Both the position numbers and the translations under genes were made by a program. 47,103 nucleotides of DNA from positions 1 through 47,103 of the forward strand of contig CAAGGZ010000092.1 in the NCBI GenBank assembly GCA_900769545.1, given 5' to 3'. Below are positions 22,580 through 31,431 of this stretch, piece after piece. This DNA is from Clostridia bacterium. Lineage in GTDB: Bacteria > Bacillota > Clostridia > Christensenellales > Borkfalkiaceae. The notes below the pieces were generated by a model. It did not search any database and was not told the origin of the DNA. It worked only from the letters and a program-made list of their open reading frames with translations. Position 1 is the stretch's first letter; every line of letters begins with the position of its first letter.

Positions 22580-23242
22580 ATGATACAGCCCGATGAAATT
22601 ATCCGTTCCCGTCGAAGGACGTTGTCCATTACGATAGACCCTTTTGGTCGGTTAATCGTGCGGGCTCCCTATACGTTTGACGAGGAGCGGATTTTTGCGT
22701 TTTTACAACAAAAGGAGCGTTGGATTTTACAAAAGCAAGCGCAAATGAAGGGGGCAGGTATGCGTTTACCGCCCGAAAATTTGGACGGGTACGAGTTTTT
22801 GTTGCTCGGAAAAACCTGCCGCATTTGTTTGACAGAGGGGCGGTATATTCGTTTTGACGAGGGAAACGCCGTTATCTACTTGCCTCGTGAAAATGCGCAA
22901 AAGAAATTGGTTGCCTGGTTGAAAAGCAACGCCAAACGAATTATGTTGACAGTCACAGAGCGCGCGGCTGAAAAAATGGGCGTTTCCTATCAGTCGGTTT
23001 CGATTACGAGCGCGAAACGGCGTTGGGGGTCTTGCTCTTATGATAATAGGCTTCGTTATACCTTTCGTTTGATATATGCGCCGAAAGAAGTAATCGAATA
23101 CGTTGCCGTACATGAGTTGGCGCACGTGAAACATAAAAATCACTCGCCGCTTTTCTGGGCGGAAGTGGCTCGGTTTGCGCCCGATTGGAAACAAAAACGG
23201 GCGTGGCTCAAACATCACGGTATTTTAATGGAAATCTTTTGA
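22580..23242 (+). CDS. YgjP-like zinc metallopeptidase (M48/DUF45 group)
   Basis: 220 residues, a soluble cytoplasmic protein. The zinc site is HELAHVKHKNHSPLFW: HExxH followed by the third ligand His in NHS, the YgjP/DUF45 pattern. SARRWGSCS-like strand SAKRRWGSCSYDNRLRYTF upstream and VAVHELAHV are also family marks. The N-terminal half (IRSRRRTLSITIDPFGRLIVRAPYTFDEERIFAFLQQKERWI) is the usual domain preceding it. The substrate is not known for this family. It is probably co-transcribed with galE (six-base gap). One copy of the GGCAGGTATGCGTT motif lies inside it (22753). Confidence 0.9.
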   Translation: MIQPDEIIRSRRRTLSITIDPFGRLIVRAPYTFDEERIFAFLQQKERWILQKQAQMKGAGMRLPPENLDGYEFLLLGKTCRICLTEGRYIRFDEGNAVIYLPRENAQKKLVAWLKSNAKRIMLTVTERAAEKMGVSYQSVSITSAKRRWGSCSYDNRLRYTFRLIYAPKEVIEYVAVHELAHVKHKNHSPLFWAEVARFAPDWKQKRAWLKHHGILMEIF

Positions 23243-23371
23243 TTTTCAGTGAATGGATTCGCGTTTTGGCTATTATTGAATAAGTATGATGAAAACGTTT
23301 GCGTAAATTGTTTAAATACTTATAAAAATTGGTATAAATAAAAAGAGAGAAAAATTCCGAAAGAGGAAACT

Positions 23372-24091
23372 ATGTTAGAACTGAAAAACGTCAGCTATCA
23401 CGTCAAGGACGAGCTGGACGAAAAACAAATTTTAAAAAATATCAACCTGACTTTGGACGAGCGGTTTGTAGCGTTCACCGGCCCCAACGGCGGCGGTAAG
23501 TCTACCCTCGCAAAAGTGGTGGCAGGGATTATCAAACCGACGGCAGGTAAAATCTATTTTGACGGCGAGGACATCACCGATTTGTCGATTACCGAGCGTG
23601 CCAATCGCGGTATTTCCTATGCCTTTCAGCAGCCCGTTCGATTCAAGGGTTTGACGGTGCGCGATCTTATCAATATCGCCGCAGGAAAGACGCTCAAGGT
23701 GTCGGACGCTTGCGCATATTTGTCCGAAGTGGGTATGTGCGCGAGAGATTATATCGACAGAGAAGTCAACGCTTCGCTTTCGGGTGGGGAGCTCAAGCGT
23801 ATTGAAATTGCGACCATTTTGGCGCGTTCGACCAAGCTCTCGATTTTTGACGAGCCCGAAGCTGGCATAGACCTTTGGAGCTTTGGTAACCTCATCAAAG
23901 TCTTTGAAAAAATGCACGAAAAGACGCAGGGGAATATTCTAATCATTTCCCATCAGGAGCGTATTTTGAATATAGCGGATAAAATCGTAGTCATCGCCAA
24001 CGGCGAAATTAGCAACGTCGGCGAAAAGGCGGACGTATTGCCGAAGCTTTTGGCGGCGGACTCCTGCAAGCGTTTGACGGAAAAACTGTAA
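23372..24091 (+). CDS. sufC: SufC-type ATPase of Fe-S cluster assembly
   Basis: 239 residues. ABC ATPase with Walker A GPNGGGKST, Q-loop AFQQPVRFKGLTV, signature SLSGGELKRIEIATIL, Walker B LSIFDEPEAGID and switch His ISHQERIL. The GPNGGGKST loop, the SGGELKRIEIA signature and the absence of membrane partners point to SufC rather than a transporter. It pairs with the SufB-like protein eleven bases downstream. Together they are the short two-component form (SmsC/SmsB type) found in many anaerobes and archaea; no sufS, sufU or sufD is in the window. AGAGGA precedes ATG. Confidence 0.88.
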   Translation: MLELKNVSYHVKDELDEKQILKNINLTLDERFVAFTGPNGGGKSTLAKVVAGIIKPTAGKIYFDGEDITDLSITERANRGISYAFQQPVRFKGLTVRDLINIAAGKTLKVSDACAYLSEVGMCARDYIDREVNASLSGGELKRIEIATILARSTKLSIFDEPEAGIDLWSFGNLIKVFEKMHEKTQGNILIISHQERILNIADKIVVIANGEISNVGEKADVLPKLLAADSCKRLTEKL

Positions 24092-24101
24092 GGAGGGCAA
24101 T

Positions 24102-25028
24102 ATGGACGCGATAGAAAAAGATTTATTGTTACAGATTGCCGATCTTCACGGCACTCCCGAAGGCGCGTATAACATTCGCGGCAATGGGGAGTCTTTGGGT
24201 AGAAACACCACAGCGAATATCGATATTATCACGAAGACGGACGGGAAATCGGGGATTGATATTATCATCAAGCCCGGTACGAAAAACGAAAGCATGCACA
24301 TTCCCGTCATCATCAGCAAGGCAGGCTTGCAGGAAGTGGTTTACAACGATTTTTATATCGGCGAGGACGCGGACGTGGTCATTGTGGCAGGTTGCGGTAT
24401 TCATAACTGCGGCGGCGTGGAAATGACTTCCCGTCATGATGGCGTGCATACCTTTTACGTTGGCAAAAACGCAAGAGTCAAGTACGTGGAAAAGCATTAC
24501 GGCTCGGGTGACGGCAACGGTAAAAACGTGATGAATCCCGAAACGGTGGTACACCTTGACGAAGGCGCGTATATGGAAATGGAAACCACCCAAATCAAGG
24601 GGATTGACTCCACTAAGCGTATTACTAAGGCGGATATGAAGGCAGGCTCTGAATTTATCGTAAAAGAGAAGCTTTATACGCACGGGGAGCAAATCGCCGA
24701 CACCGACTTTGTTGTGGATATGGACGGCGAGGGCTGCCGCGCGGACATTATGTCCCGTTCGGTTGCGGCAGGCAAATCCAAGCAAAATTTTGTATCTACT
24801 ATGAACGGCAACGCGCCGTGCTACGGGCATACCGAATGTGACGCCATCATTATGGACGAGGCTTCGGTGAAAGCCGCTCCTTGTTTGGCGGCGAACAATA
24901 TCGACGCAGAGCTTATCCACGAAGCGGCAATCGGTAAAATCGCAGGGGAGCAGCTTATCAAGCTGATGACTTTGGGTTTGAGTGAAAAGGAAGCCGAAGA
25001 ACAAATCATTAAAGGTTTCTTACATTAA
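24102..25028 (+). CDS. sufB: SufB-like scaffold protein, short (SmsB type)
   Basis: 308 residues, much shorter than classical SufB (about 470-495) or SufD (about 420). It keeps the right-handed beta-helix core (GEDADVVIVAGCGIHNCGG, SRHDGVHTFYVGKNARVKYVEKHYG, KAGSEFIVKEKLYTHGEQIADTDFVVDMDGEG) and the C-terminal helical end with YGHTECDAIIMD, AELIHEAAIGKI, GEQLIKLMTLGLSEKEAEEQII. Asp/Glu/His residues typical of the SufB assembly site (HTECD, LIHEA) are present. With SufC it should build Fe-S clusters in the cytoplasm. AAGGAGG precedes ATG. The aminopeptidase gene 26 bases downstream appears to be in the same transcript. Confidence 0.88.
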   Translation: MDAIEKDLLLQIADLHGTPEGAYNIRGNGESLGRNTTANIDIITKTDGKSGIDIIIKPGTKNESMHIPVIISKAGLQEVVYNDFYIGEDADVVIVAGCGIHNCGGVEMTSRHDGVHTFYVGKNARVKYVEKHYGSGDGNGKNVMNPETVVHLDEGAYMEMETTQIKGIDSTKRITKADMKAGSEFIVKEKLYTHGEQIADTDFVVDMDGEGCRADIMSRSVAAGKSKQNFVSTMNGNAPCYGHTECDAIIMDEASVKAAPCLAANNIDAELIHEAAIGKIAGEQLIKLMTLGLSEKEAEEQIIKGFLH

Positions 25029-25054
25029 GAAAAAAATAAACAGGAGATATAATT

Positions 25055-26431
25055 ATGAGTGAACTTGCTTACAAAAGAACGAACGTGTACGAAGTAGCGG
25101 ACGAAAAATTGATGAAAGAAATTTTCGATTACGCCGAAGGCTACAAAACTTTCATCGACGAAGGGAAAACGGAGCGCGAAGCTTGCGCGTTCGTGGAAGC
25201 GGCGGCAAAAGCACAGGGCTACAAGCCTTTTGAATTTGGTATGAAATTCAAGGCAGGGGATAAGGTATATTACAACAATCGCGGTAAGAATATTTACCTT
25301 ATCAAAATCGGTAAAGCGGACGTTGCGAAGGACGGTATCCGTATCATCGCTTCCCATATCGACAGCCCCAGAATCGACTTGAAACAAGTACCTTTGTACG
25401 AATCGGATGGGATTGCGTTCGGTAAAACGCACTACTACGGTGGGCTCCGCAAATACCAATGGGCGGCAATTCCTCTTGCTTTGCACGGTACGGTAATGCT
25501 CGCAAACGGCGAAGCTCTTGAAGTAAAGGTCGGCGAAGACGACAACGACCCCGTATTCTATATCAGCGACTTGCTTCCCCACTTGGCGGCAAAACAGAAC
25601 GTGAAGCCCCTCGGCGAAGCTATCGGCGGCGAAGACCTCAACATTTGGTTTGGCAACGTGCCTTATACGGCGGCGGAAAACGATAAAGATAAGACGGTAA
25701 AAGAAAATCTTTTGAAGATTTTGCACGATAAATACGGTATCTGCGAAGCAGATTTCCTCAGCGCAGAGCTCTCGCTCGTGCCTGCGTTCAAGGCAAAGGA
25801 CATTGGCTTTGACAGAGCGCTTATCGGCGCTTATGGGCATGACGACAGAGTATGCTCCTACCCTGCCTATACGGCGCTTTTTGACGAAAAATCGGACGAA
25901 CACACCGTTATGGTAATTTTGGCGGATAAAGAAGAAATCGGCAGTGAAGGCACGACGGGTATGCAGTGCGCTATCTTCACGGACTTGATTGACGAGATTG
26001 CGGCTTCGTTTGGTACGACTTCTGCGGCGATTCGCGCGCACTCCATGTGCCTTTCCGCAGACGTAAACGCAGGCTATGACCCTAACTATCCCGAAGTATG
26101 CGAGAAGTTGAACTCCGCATACCTTTCCCACGGCGCAGGTATCACCAAGTTCACGGGCGCAAGAGGTAAGAGCGGTTCTAACGACGCAAACGCAGAATAT
26201 ATCGGCTATCTTCGTAAGTTGTTTGACGAAAACGGCGTTATTTGGCAGACGGGCGAAATGGGCAGAGTAGACGTCGGCGGCGGCGGAACGGTTGCGAAAT
26301 ATATCGCAAATATGAACGTTGACACCATCGACATCGGCGTACCTGTAATCTCGATGCACTCGCCTTTTGAGCTGATTTCCAAGGCAGACTTGTACGAGAA
26401 CTATTTGGCATTTAGAGCGTTTATTAAGTAA
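25055..26431 (+). CDS. M18-family aminopeptidase
   Basis: 458 residues, the length of bacterial aspartyl/leucyl aminopeptidase I-like enzymes, which act as large cytoplasmic dodecamers. Two-zinc ligands and catalytic residues lie in IIASHIDSPRIDLKQVP (His, Asp), GAYGHDDRVCSY (Asp), LADKEEIGSEGTTGMQ (Glu-Glu) and VPVISMHSPFELISKADLYENYLAF (His). It removes N-terminal residues from peptides; exact preference unknown. CAGGAG precedes ATG. It follows sufB by 26 bases without a terminator, so it is probably the third gene of that operon. It faces another M18 enzyme across a palindromic terminator. Confidence 0.93.
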   Translation: MSELAYKRTNVYEVADEKLMKEIFDYAEGYKTFIDEGKTEREACAFVEAAAKAQGYKPFEFGMKFKAGDKVYYNNRGKNIYLIKIGKADVAKDGIRIIASHIDSPRIDLKQVPLYESDGIAFGKTHYYGGLRKYQWAAIPLALHGTVMLANGEALEVKVGEDDNDPVFYISDLLPHLAAKQNVKPLGEAIGGEDLNIWFGNVPYTAAENDKDKTVKENLLKILHDKYGICEADFLSAELSLVPAFKAKDIGFDRALIGAYGHDDRVCSYPAYTALFDEKSDEHTVMVILADKEEIGSEGTTGMQCAIFTDLIDEIAASFGTTSAAIRAHSMCLSADVNAGYDPNYPEVCEKLNSAYLSHGAGITKFTGARGKSGSNDANAEYIGYLRKLFDENGVIWQTGEMGRVDVGGGGTVAKYIANMNVDTIDIGVPVISMHSPFELISKADLYENYLAFRAFIK

Positions 26432-26452
26432 GCGTAAAATTATGGAATCATA

Positions 26453-26491
26453 AAAATTGCCGCGGCGAGAATTTCTCGCCGCGGCAATTTT
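26453..26491. terminator. GC-rich palindrome, copy 4, between convergent M18 genes
   Basis: A perfect 39-base palindrome centred on 26472, with A4 and T4 ends on both sides, so it is a bidirectional terminator for both facing genes. The TTATGGAATCATAAAAA flank marks it as a member of the same element family as 13571 and 16618. Confidence 0.9.
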
Positions 26492-26493
26492 AA

Positions 26494-26521
26494 ATGCAAA
26501 ATGCAAAATGCAAAGTGCAAA
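26494..26521 (+). repeat. Heptamer repeats RTGCAAA
   Basis: Exactly four units with period seven (ATGCAAA three times, GTGCAAA once), here on the right side of the palindrome rather than on the left. Confidence 0.8.
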
Positions 26522-26540
26522 ATTTAAGTTCAAGGTTTGT

Positions 26541-27815
26541 TTATCGAATTAAAATGTCGTCTTTTACAAATGCTAATTCCGAAGAATAGAAGGTCTGTAA
26601 TAATTTTAGCATATCTTCGTAGTCCTTGCAGGCAAAACACTCGCAAGCGGAGTGCATAGCAAGCTGCGCAATCCCGATGTCAGCCGCTCGCATAGACACG
26701 TGACGGAGGGAAGCCGCTCCCAACGTGCTGCCGCTTCTTGCATTGGAACGGTTAAAGAAGGGCTGGCAAGCGACGTCTGCTTTTTCACAAAGCGTTTTCA
26801 CGATTGCCGCGCTGCTTGCGTCCGTGGTGTAGGCTCTGTTGGCGTGGTGCTTTAGTACAACGCCGCCGCCCATGGTCGTTTTATTGGTCGGGTCGGAATG
26901 TTCGGGGTGGTTGGGGTGCGCGGCGTGCGCATTATCCACCGACAGCATAAAGGAATTGGCGAGCGCCTTATAATATTCGTTATCGTCAAAGCGGAAAGAA
27001 TACGCAATTCTGCGGAGCACCGTTTCCAAAAAGTCTCCGTCCGCGCCCTTGGCGGTCAAGCTGCCCGTTTCCTCGTTATCAAAAAGCGCGGCGATACAAA
27101 CGCCGTTCCCATCGCCGTGGGAAAGGAGCGCAGACACCGAGGCGTAGACGCTCGTCAAATTATCGATACGGGGAGCCGCCAAAAACTCATCGTTGACGCC
27201 AAAGGTATAGGGCTCGGTGGCAGGGGAGAGGAATAAATCGAACGCAACGGTATTGCCGTCCTCGTTTTCCAATACGCTTTCCAGCGTTGCGCCGCTTTGC
27301 TTGAGCGCAAACAACGGCAATAAATCCACCTGCGGATTGACGGCAAAGCCCTCGTTGACGCCACGGTTCATGTGGACTGCCACGGAGGGGATACTCACCT
27401 GAAAAGGCGAGGTGTATATGTCGCTGCGGAGGGCTCCGTTTTCGTTGCGGATAACGCGTCCTGCGATTTTTAAAGGTCTGTCGAGGAAAGAGTACCAAAC
27501 GCCGCCGCCGTAGGGTTCTACGTTCAAGCTTACGTAAGGGGAAGCGCCCGTTTCGGGGTTTTCCTTGATTTTGAGCGCGGGGGAGTCGGTGTGCGAAGCA
27601 ACGATTTTATAGGAAAATTCGTCCATTGCGCCGATGGTGAAGGCGATGAGGGAGCTTCCGTCCCGTTCCACGTAATATTTACCGTCTTCAGCGAGCGCCC
27701 AATCGTCCGTTTCGTACAGGCGTTTAAAGCCTTGTTCTTCCAAGATTGCCTTGGCGTTTTCTACGGCGTGGTATGCCGTGTAGGAATTTTTTAAATATTC
27801 TTTTAAAGCGTCCAT
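26541..27815 (-). CDS. M18-family aminopeptidase, second type
   Basis: 424 residues, the DNPEP/ApeB-like branch of M18, clearly different from the enzyme on the other strand. Zinc and catalytic residues: KIVASHTDSPALKIKENP, FLAAPRIDNLTSVYA, AALFDNEETGSLTAKGADG and IGIAQLAMHSACECFACKDYEDMLKLL. It also has SVDNAHAAHPNHPEHSDPTNKTTMGGGVVLKHHANRAYTTD, typical of the family. It is cytoplasmic and cleaves N-terminal (often acidic) residues. It is monocistronic, with its own promoter and AAGGAGC before ATG, and ends at the shared palindrome. Confidence 0.94.
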   Translation of the reverse strand: MDALKEYLKNSYTAYHAVENAKAILEEQGFKRLYETDDWALAEDGKYYVERDGSSLIAFTIGAMDEFSYKIVASHTDSPALKIKENPETGASPYVSLNVEPYGGGVWYSFLDRPLKIAGRVIRNENGALRSDIYTSPFQVSIPSVAVHMNRGVNEGFAVNPQVDLLPLFALKQSGATLESVLENEDGNTVAFDLFLSPATEPYTFGVNDEFLAAPRIDNLTSVYASVSALLSHGDGNGVCIAALFDNEETGSLTAKGADGDFLETVLRRIAYSFRFDDNEYYKALANSFMLSVDNAHAAHPNHPEHSDPTNKTTMGGGVVLKHHANRAYTTDASSAAIVKTLCEKADVACQPFFNRSNARSGSTLGAASLRHVSMRAADIGIAQLAMHSACECFACKDYEDMLKLLQTFYSSELAFVKDDILIR

Positions 27816-27847
27816 AAAAAGCTCCTTATTTTCAATCTATCAAAGCT

Positions 27848-27876
27848 ATTTTAACACTTTTACGACGGTTTGACAA
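27848..27876 (-). promoter_or_regulatory. Promoter of the minus-strand M18 gene
   Basis: On the minus strand TTGTCA (27876-27871), 17 bases, TAAAAT (27853-27848). Confidence 0.7.
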
Positions 27877-28023
27877 GTCTTTGAGGAAAAATATTTTAGA
27901 AATTACCATATTTTCACAATTACATAGTATTGTTTTCACATTTGGCGTGTATAATCATTTGTGTTCGTTAAATGAAAAATGCGAAAAATAGCTTGGTTTT
28001 TGCAAAAAAATATTGTTTTTTTA

Positions 28024-28052
28024 TTGACAAAAAGCGTGGGCGAATATATAAT
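28024..28052 (+). promoter_or_regulatory. Promoter of marR-ABC exporter
   Basis: TTGACA (28024-28029), 17 bases, TATAAT (28047-28052), 31 bases before the MarR start codon. Confidence 0.85.
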
Positions 28053-28082
28053 AATACAGCAACGAAGAAACGAGGTGAAATT

Positions 28083-28580
28083 ATGGCTTGTAGTGAAAAA
28101 AATCAAACAGCAAAAAAATGTACGAAAAATGAAAAATATTTGCATATGGCGTTTACGGCATTGAAAAAGTGCGGTCATTTGGAGCTTACGCCCAAAAACA
28201 CCCATTTCAATAACACGGAAATGCGTCTCATCGGCGAAATCTTAGAGGCGAAATATAATGGGGAAAGGCTCATTTCCACGCAGCTTGCAAAGAAAATCGG
28301 CGTAACGCGTTCGGCTATTTCGCAAATCGTAAACCGTTTGGAAGAACAGGGCGTTGTAAAGCGTGTTGCAGACGACGTGGACAGAAAGATTGCCTATATC
28401 GAAGCGACGGATAAGATGCTTTTAGAATATAACCAGGATATTAAGCTTTGCACGGAATTTATGGGCATGCTTGTGAAAAAGTTCGGGGAAGACGATTTCT
28501 ATACAATGTGCGACCTTTTGAATAACTTCATGATGATGATGGAAGACGAAAAACGTAAATTGGCAGCAGAAAATAAATAA
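28083..28580 (+). CDS. MarR-family transcriptional regulator
   Basis: 165 residues from ATG 28083 (GAGGTG upstream; the frame is open further upstream across the promoter and cannot be real there). The winged helix is clear: TEMRLIGEILEAKYNGERLISTQLAKKIGVTRSAISQIVNRLEEQGVVKRVADDVDRKIAYIEAT, followed by a helical dimerisation end. The N-terminus has extra Cys residues (C3, C13, C30), which could make it redox-sensitive. It lies 78 bases before the MacB-like exporter and probably controls it and itself; the spacer has no terminator of note. Confidence 0.9.
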   Translation: MACSEKNQTAKKCTKNEKYLHMAFTALKKCGHLELTPKNTHFNNTEMRLIGEILEAKYNGERLISTQLAKKIGVTRSAISQIVNRLEEQGVVKRVADDVDRKIAYIEATDKMLLEYNQDIKLCTEFMGMLVKKFGEDDFYTMCDLLNNFMMMMEDEKRKLAAENK

Positions 28581-28658
28581 GTGTCCGAAAAGCGGAAAAA
28601 TGTTTTTCCGCTCTTTTCTAATATCGCATAAAGAGAAGTGGAAAAGGAGAGGAGCGAT

Positions 28659-31307
28659 ATGTTACAGTTAAAAGGCATCACTAAAATTTATAAAACGGTA
28701 GGGCAAGACGTCCATGCCTTGAAAGGCATAGATTTGCGTTTCCGTCCAAATGAGTTCGTTTGTATTCTCGGCGCGTCAGGTTGCGGAAAAACGACGATGC
28801 TCAATATTATCGGCGGATTAGACCATTACACGAACGGCGACCTTGTCATCAACGGCGTTTCCACAAAGGACTACACCGACCACGATTGGGACGCGTACAG
28901 AAACCACCGAATCGGGTTTGTGTTTCAATCGTACAACCTCATTCCCCACCAAACGGTGCTCGGCAACGTAGAGCTCGCTTTAACCATCGGCGGCGTTTCC
29001 AAAACGGAGCGCAGACAACGCGCGGAAGAAGCGCTCGCAAAAGTCGGATTGGCAGAGGAAATGCACAAACGCCCCAATCAGCTTTCGGGCGGTCAAATGC
29101 AGCGTGTTGCGATTGCGCGCGCGCTCGTAAATAACCCCGAAATCTTGCTCGCGGACGAGCCGACCGGCGCGCTTGATACAACGACAAGTATTCAGATTAT
29201 GGAGCTCATTCGTGAAATCGCAGGCGAGCGTTTGGTTATTATGGTTACGCACAATCCCGAGCTTGCGGAGCAGTATTCCTCCCGAATTGTACGTTTGCAG
29301 GACGGCTTGGTGATTTCGGATTCCGCGCCGTACGCGCTGCAAGAAGAGGAAGTAAAGCAAGAAATCCAGCAAAAAGCAGCGGAGACCAAAGAGGAAAGAA
29401 AACAACGCAAAGCGGAAGAAAAACGCAAGAGAAAAGAAGAAAAGAAAAATCGGGATAAGTCCTCGATGTCCTTTAAGACGTCCTTGGGATTGAGCGCAAG
29501 AAATCTTGCGACAAAAAGAGGCAGGACGGCGGTGACGAGTATCGCAGGCAGTATCGGTATCATCAGCGTTTGCTTGGTGTTGGCGCTCTCCAGCGGTTTT
29601 AACAATTATATTTTAAAGACGGAAGAGGATATGCTCTCTTATTATCCTATCGAGATTACAGAGACGACGGTAGATACCAACGCCATTATTATGGGTATGA
29701 ACTCCGCCACCGATATGCCCGACTTGTCGGAGCTCGACAACAAGGTGTACGTCAACTCCTTCTTGACGAATATTGCGCAGGGTATGACGGTGAATAACGA
29801 CCTTTCCGACGAATACGTTTCGTATTTGGAGTCAATGGACGAATCGCTGTATACGGCGATACAGTACACTTACGGCTTTACGATGACGAACAACTTGTAC
29901 ACGGAGATTGTGACAGGGGTGGAAGGCTACAATGAAGGCAAAAAAACCCGTTATATGTCCCTTGCAACGTTGAAGGAATTTTATAAAACGGAAATCAGCA
30001 ATCAGGACGCAAAGTACGCGCAGCTTGCTTATCTCGTGGATTATTTGGGCGCAATTTACGGCAAAATGCCCGGTACGGCGGACTTTAACGACGATAGATA
30101 CGGTAAGTACGTGCTTTCTCAATACGACGTGTTGGCAGGGAGTTTTCCGACAAGCTCCAATGAAGCGGTGCTTGTTATCGGCGGCAACAACGACGCAACG
30201 GACTTGACGTTGGCGCAGCTTGGGTTTATCGATCAGGAAGATTTCATGAATTTGTTTGAGAAAGGGGAAAAGGACGACGAAGAGCCGATGCTCATCGACT
30301 TTGATACCGTTCTCAATAAAAATTTTGTGCTTTATGACAACGACGCCATTTATACGAAAGCGGACAAATCTTCTGCCTACATTTACGATTATAATGGGGA
30401 GCGCAGCTCTTTGGAAATCGACAACAACGGCGTAAAAATCAAAATCAGCGGTATTTTGAGACTTAAAGAAGGCCTTACCTACGGTTGTTTGACGGCAGGT
30501 TTGAACTTTACGGAAAAGCTCGTCGCCGAATATATCGAGCGTAACATAGATTGCGAGATAGCCAAAGAAATCACGGACGGATACGTTCGTAATCCCTTGT
30601 TGGCGGGTATGAATTTGAAGCTCTTCGAGAAACCGATTGCAAAGCCTTTAGAAACGTATTATTACTATGTAGAGGATATTGGCGGATATATCAATTACAG
30701 CGAAATCGGCACGCTCCGTGCCATTGGGGCAAGCGACAGTATTTCGGGGATTAAGCTCTATACCGATACGTTTGAAGCCAAAGAGGGCTTGTTGGCGCAT
30801 TTGGACGCTTGGAATAATCAACACACCGAAGAGGACGGAAAGCAAGTCAGCTATACCGATGCAGTGGGCATGATGATGAGTATGATGCAGGTAATGCTCA
30901 ATGCCATCACTTATGTTTTGGTGGCGTTTACGGCAATTTCTCTTGTCGTTTCGTCGGTTATGATAGGTATTATTACCTTTGTCTCGGTTGTCGAGCGAAC
31001 GAAAGAAATCGGCGTTTTGCGTTCTCTGGGGGCGAGAAAAAAGGACATCAAAAACCTGTTCAATGCAGAGACGTTTATTATCGGGCTCACGTCGGGTGTG
31101 TTCGGTGTGATTGTAACGTATTTGTTATCGTTGCTTGTCAACGTTATTTTGGGGGCTCTGACGGGCATTTACACCCTTGCGGCGTTGCCGATTAGCTCCG
31201 CGCTTATTATGATTGCGGTTAGCGTTACGTTGACGCTTATCAGCGGGCTTATCCCTGCCAATGCGGCGGCGAAGAAAGACCCTGTTATCGCGCTTAGAAC
31301 TGAATAA
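28659..31307 (+). CDS. MacB-like ABC exporter, ATPase-permease fusion
   Basis: 882 residues. ATPase domain 1-230: Walker A GASGCGKTT (38-46), FVFQSYNLIPHQTVLGNV, LSGGQMQRVAIARAL (142-156), LLADEPTGALD, VTHNPELAEQYSSRIV. A very charged linker (about 235-270, many K, E and R) joins it to the FtsX/MacB permease: one membrane segment near 295-318, a 420-residue extracytoplasmic domain, then three segments with the FtsX core SVVERTKEIGVLRSLGARKKDIKNLFNAE. Such mechanotransmission transporters export antimicrobials, lipoproteins or peptides, or act in bacitracin/lantibiotic resistance. ATG 28659 is supported by GGAGAGGAG. The upstream MarR gene suggests substrate-induced control. Confidence 0.92.
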   Translation: MLQLKGITKIYKTVGQDVHALKGIDLRFRPNEFVCILGASGCGKTTMLNIIGGLDHYTNGDLVINGVSTKDYTDHDWDAYRNHRIGFVFQSYNLIPHQTVLGNVELALTIGGVSKTERRQRAEEALAKVGLAEEMHKRPNQLSGGQMQRVAIARALVNNPEILLADEPTGALDTTTSIQIMELIREIAGERLVIMVTHNPELAEQYSSRIVRLQDGLVISDSAPYALQEEEVKQEIQQKAAETKEERKQRKAEEKRKRKEEKKNRDKSSMSFKTSLGLSARNLATKRGRTAVTSIAGSIGIISVCLVLALSSGFNNYILKTEEDMLSYYPIEITETTVDTNAIIMGMNSATDMPDLSELDNKVYVNSFLTNIAQGMTVNNDLSDEYVSYLESMDESLYTAIQYTYGFTMTNNLYTEIVTGVEGYNEGKKTRYMSLATLKEFYKTEISNQDAKYAQLAYLVDYLGAIYGKMPGTADFNDDRYGKYVLSQYDVLAGSFPTSSNEAVLVIGGNNDATDLTLAQLGFIDQEDFMNLFEKGEKDDEEPMLIDFDTVLNKNFVLYDNDAIYTKADKSSAYIYDYNGERSSLEIDNNGVKIKISGILRLKEGLTYGCLTAGLNFTEKLVAEYIERNIDCEIAKEITDGYVRNPLLAGMNLKLFEKPIAKPLETYYYYVEDIGGYINYSEIGTLRAIGASDSISGIKLYTDTFEAKEGLLAHLDAWNNQHTEEDGKQVSYTDAVGMMMSMMQVMLNAITYVLVAFTAISLVVSSVMIGIITFVSVVERTKEIGVLRSLGARKKDIKNLFNAETFIIGLTSGVFGVIVTYLLSLLVNVILGALTGIYTLAALPISSALIMIAVSVTLTLISGLIPANAAAKKDPVIALRTE

Positions 31308-31311
31308 AAGG

Positions 31312-31345
31312 AAAAATCCGTTGTCTTTATAGACGACGGATTTTT
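31312..31345 (+). terminator. Terminator of marR-ABC exporter
   Basis: AAAAATCCGT/ACGGATTTTT stem with an inner GTC/GAC pair and loop TTTATA, T run within the right arm. Confidence 0.85.
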
Positions 31346-31373
31346 CTTGCACCTTTTGTTAAAAAATTTAATA

Positions 31374-31402
31374 TTGACAGTGGTGGAAAAATATAGTATA
31401 AT
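31374..31402 (+). promoter_or_regulatory. Promoter of the lipoprotein/metallopeptidase island
   Basis: TTGACA (31374-31379), 17 bases, TATAAT (31397-31402). Confidence 0.85.
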
Positions 31403-31431
31403 TCGAGTATATATAATAGGAGGTGAAAACA

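Noticed and set aside
25025..26533. 502-codon open frame on the minus strand
   Set aside because: It lies opposite the M18 aminopeptidase, whose active-site motifs are intact; it is a shadow caused by biased codon use.
29642..30207. Several minus- and plus-strand frames inside the ABC exporter
   Set aside because: All are shadows of the extracytoplasmic domain of the MacB-like protein.
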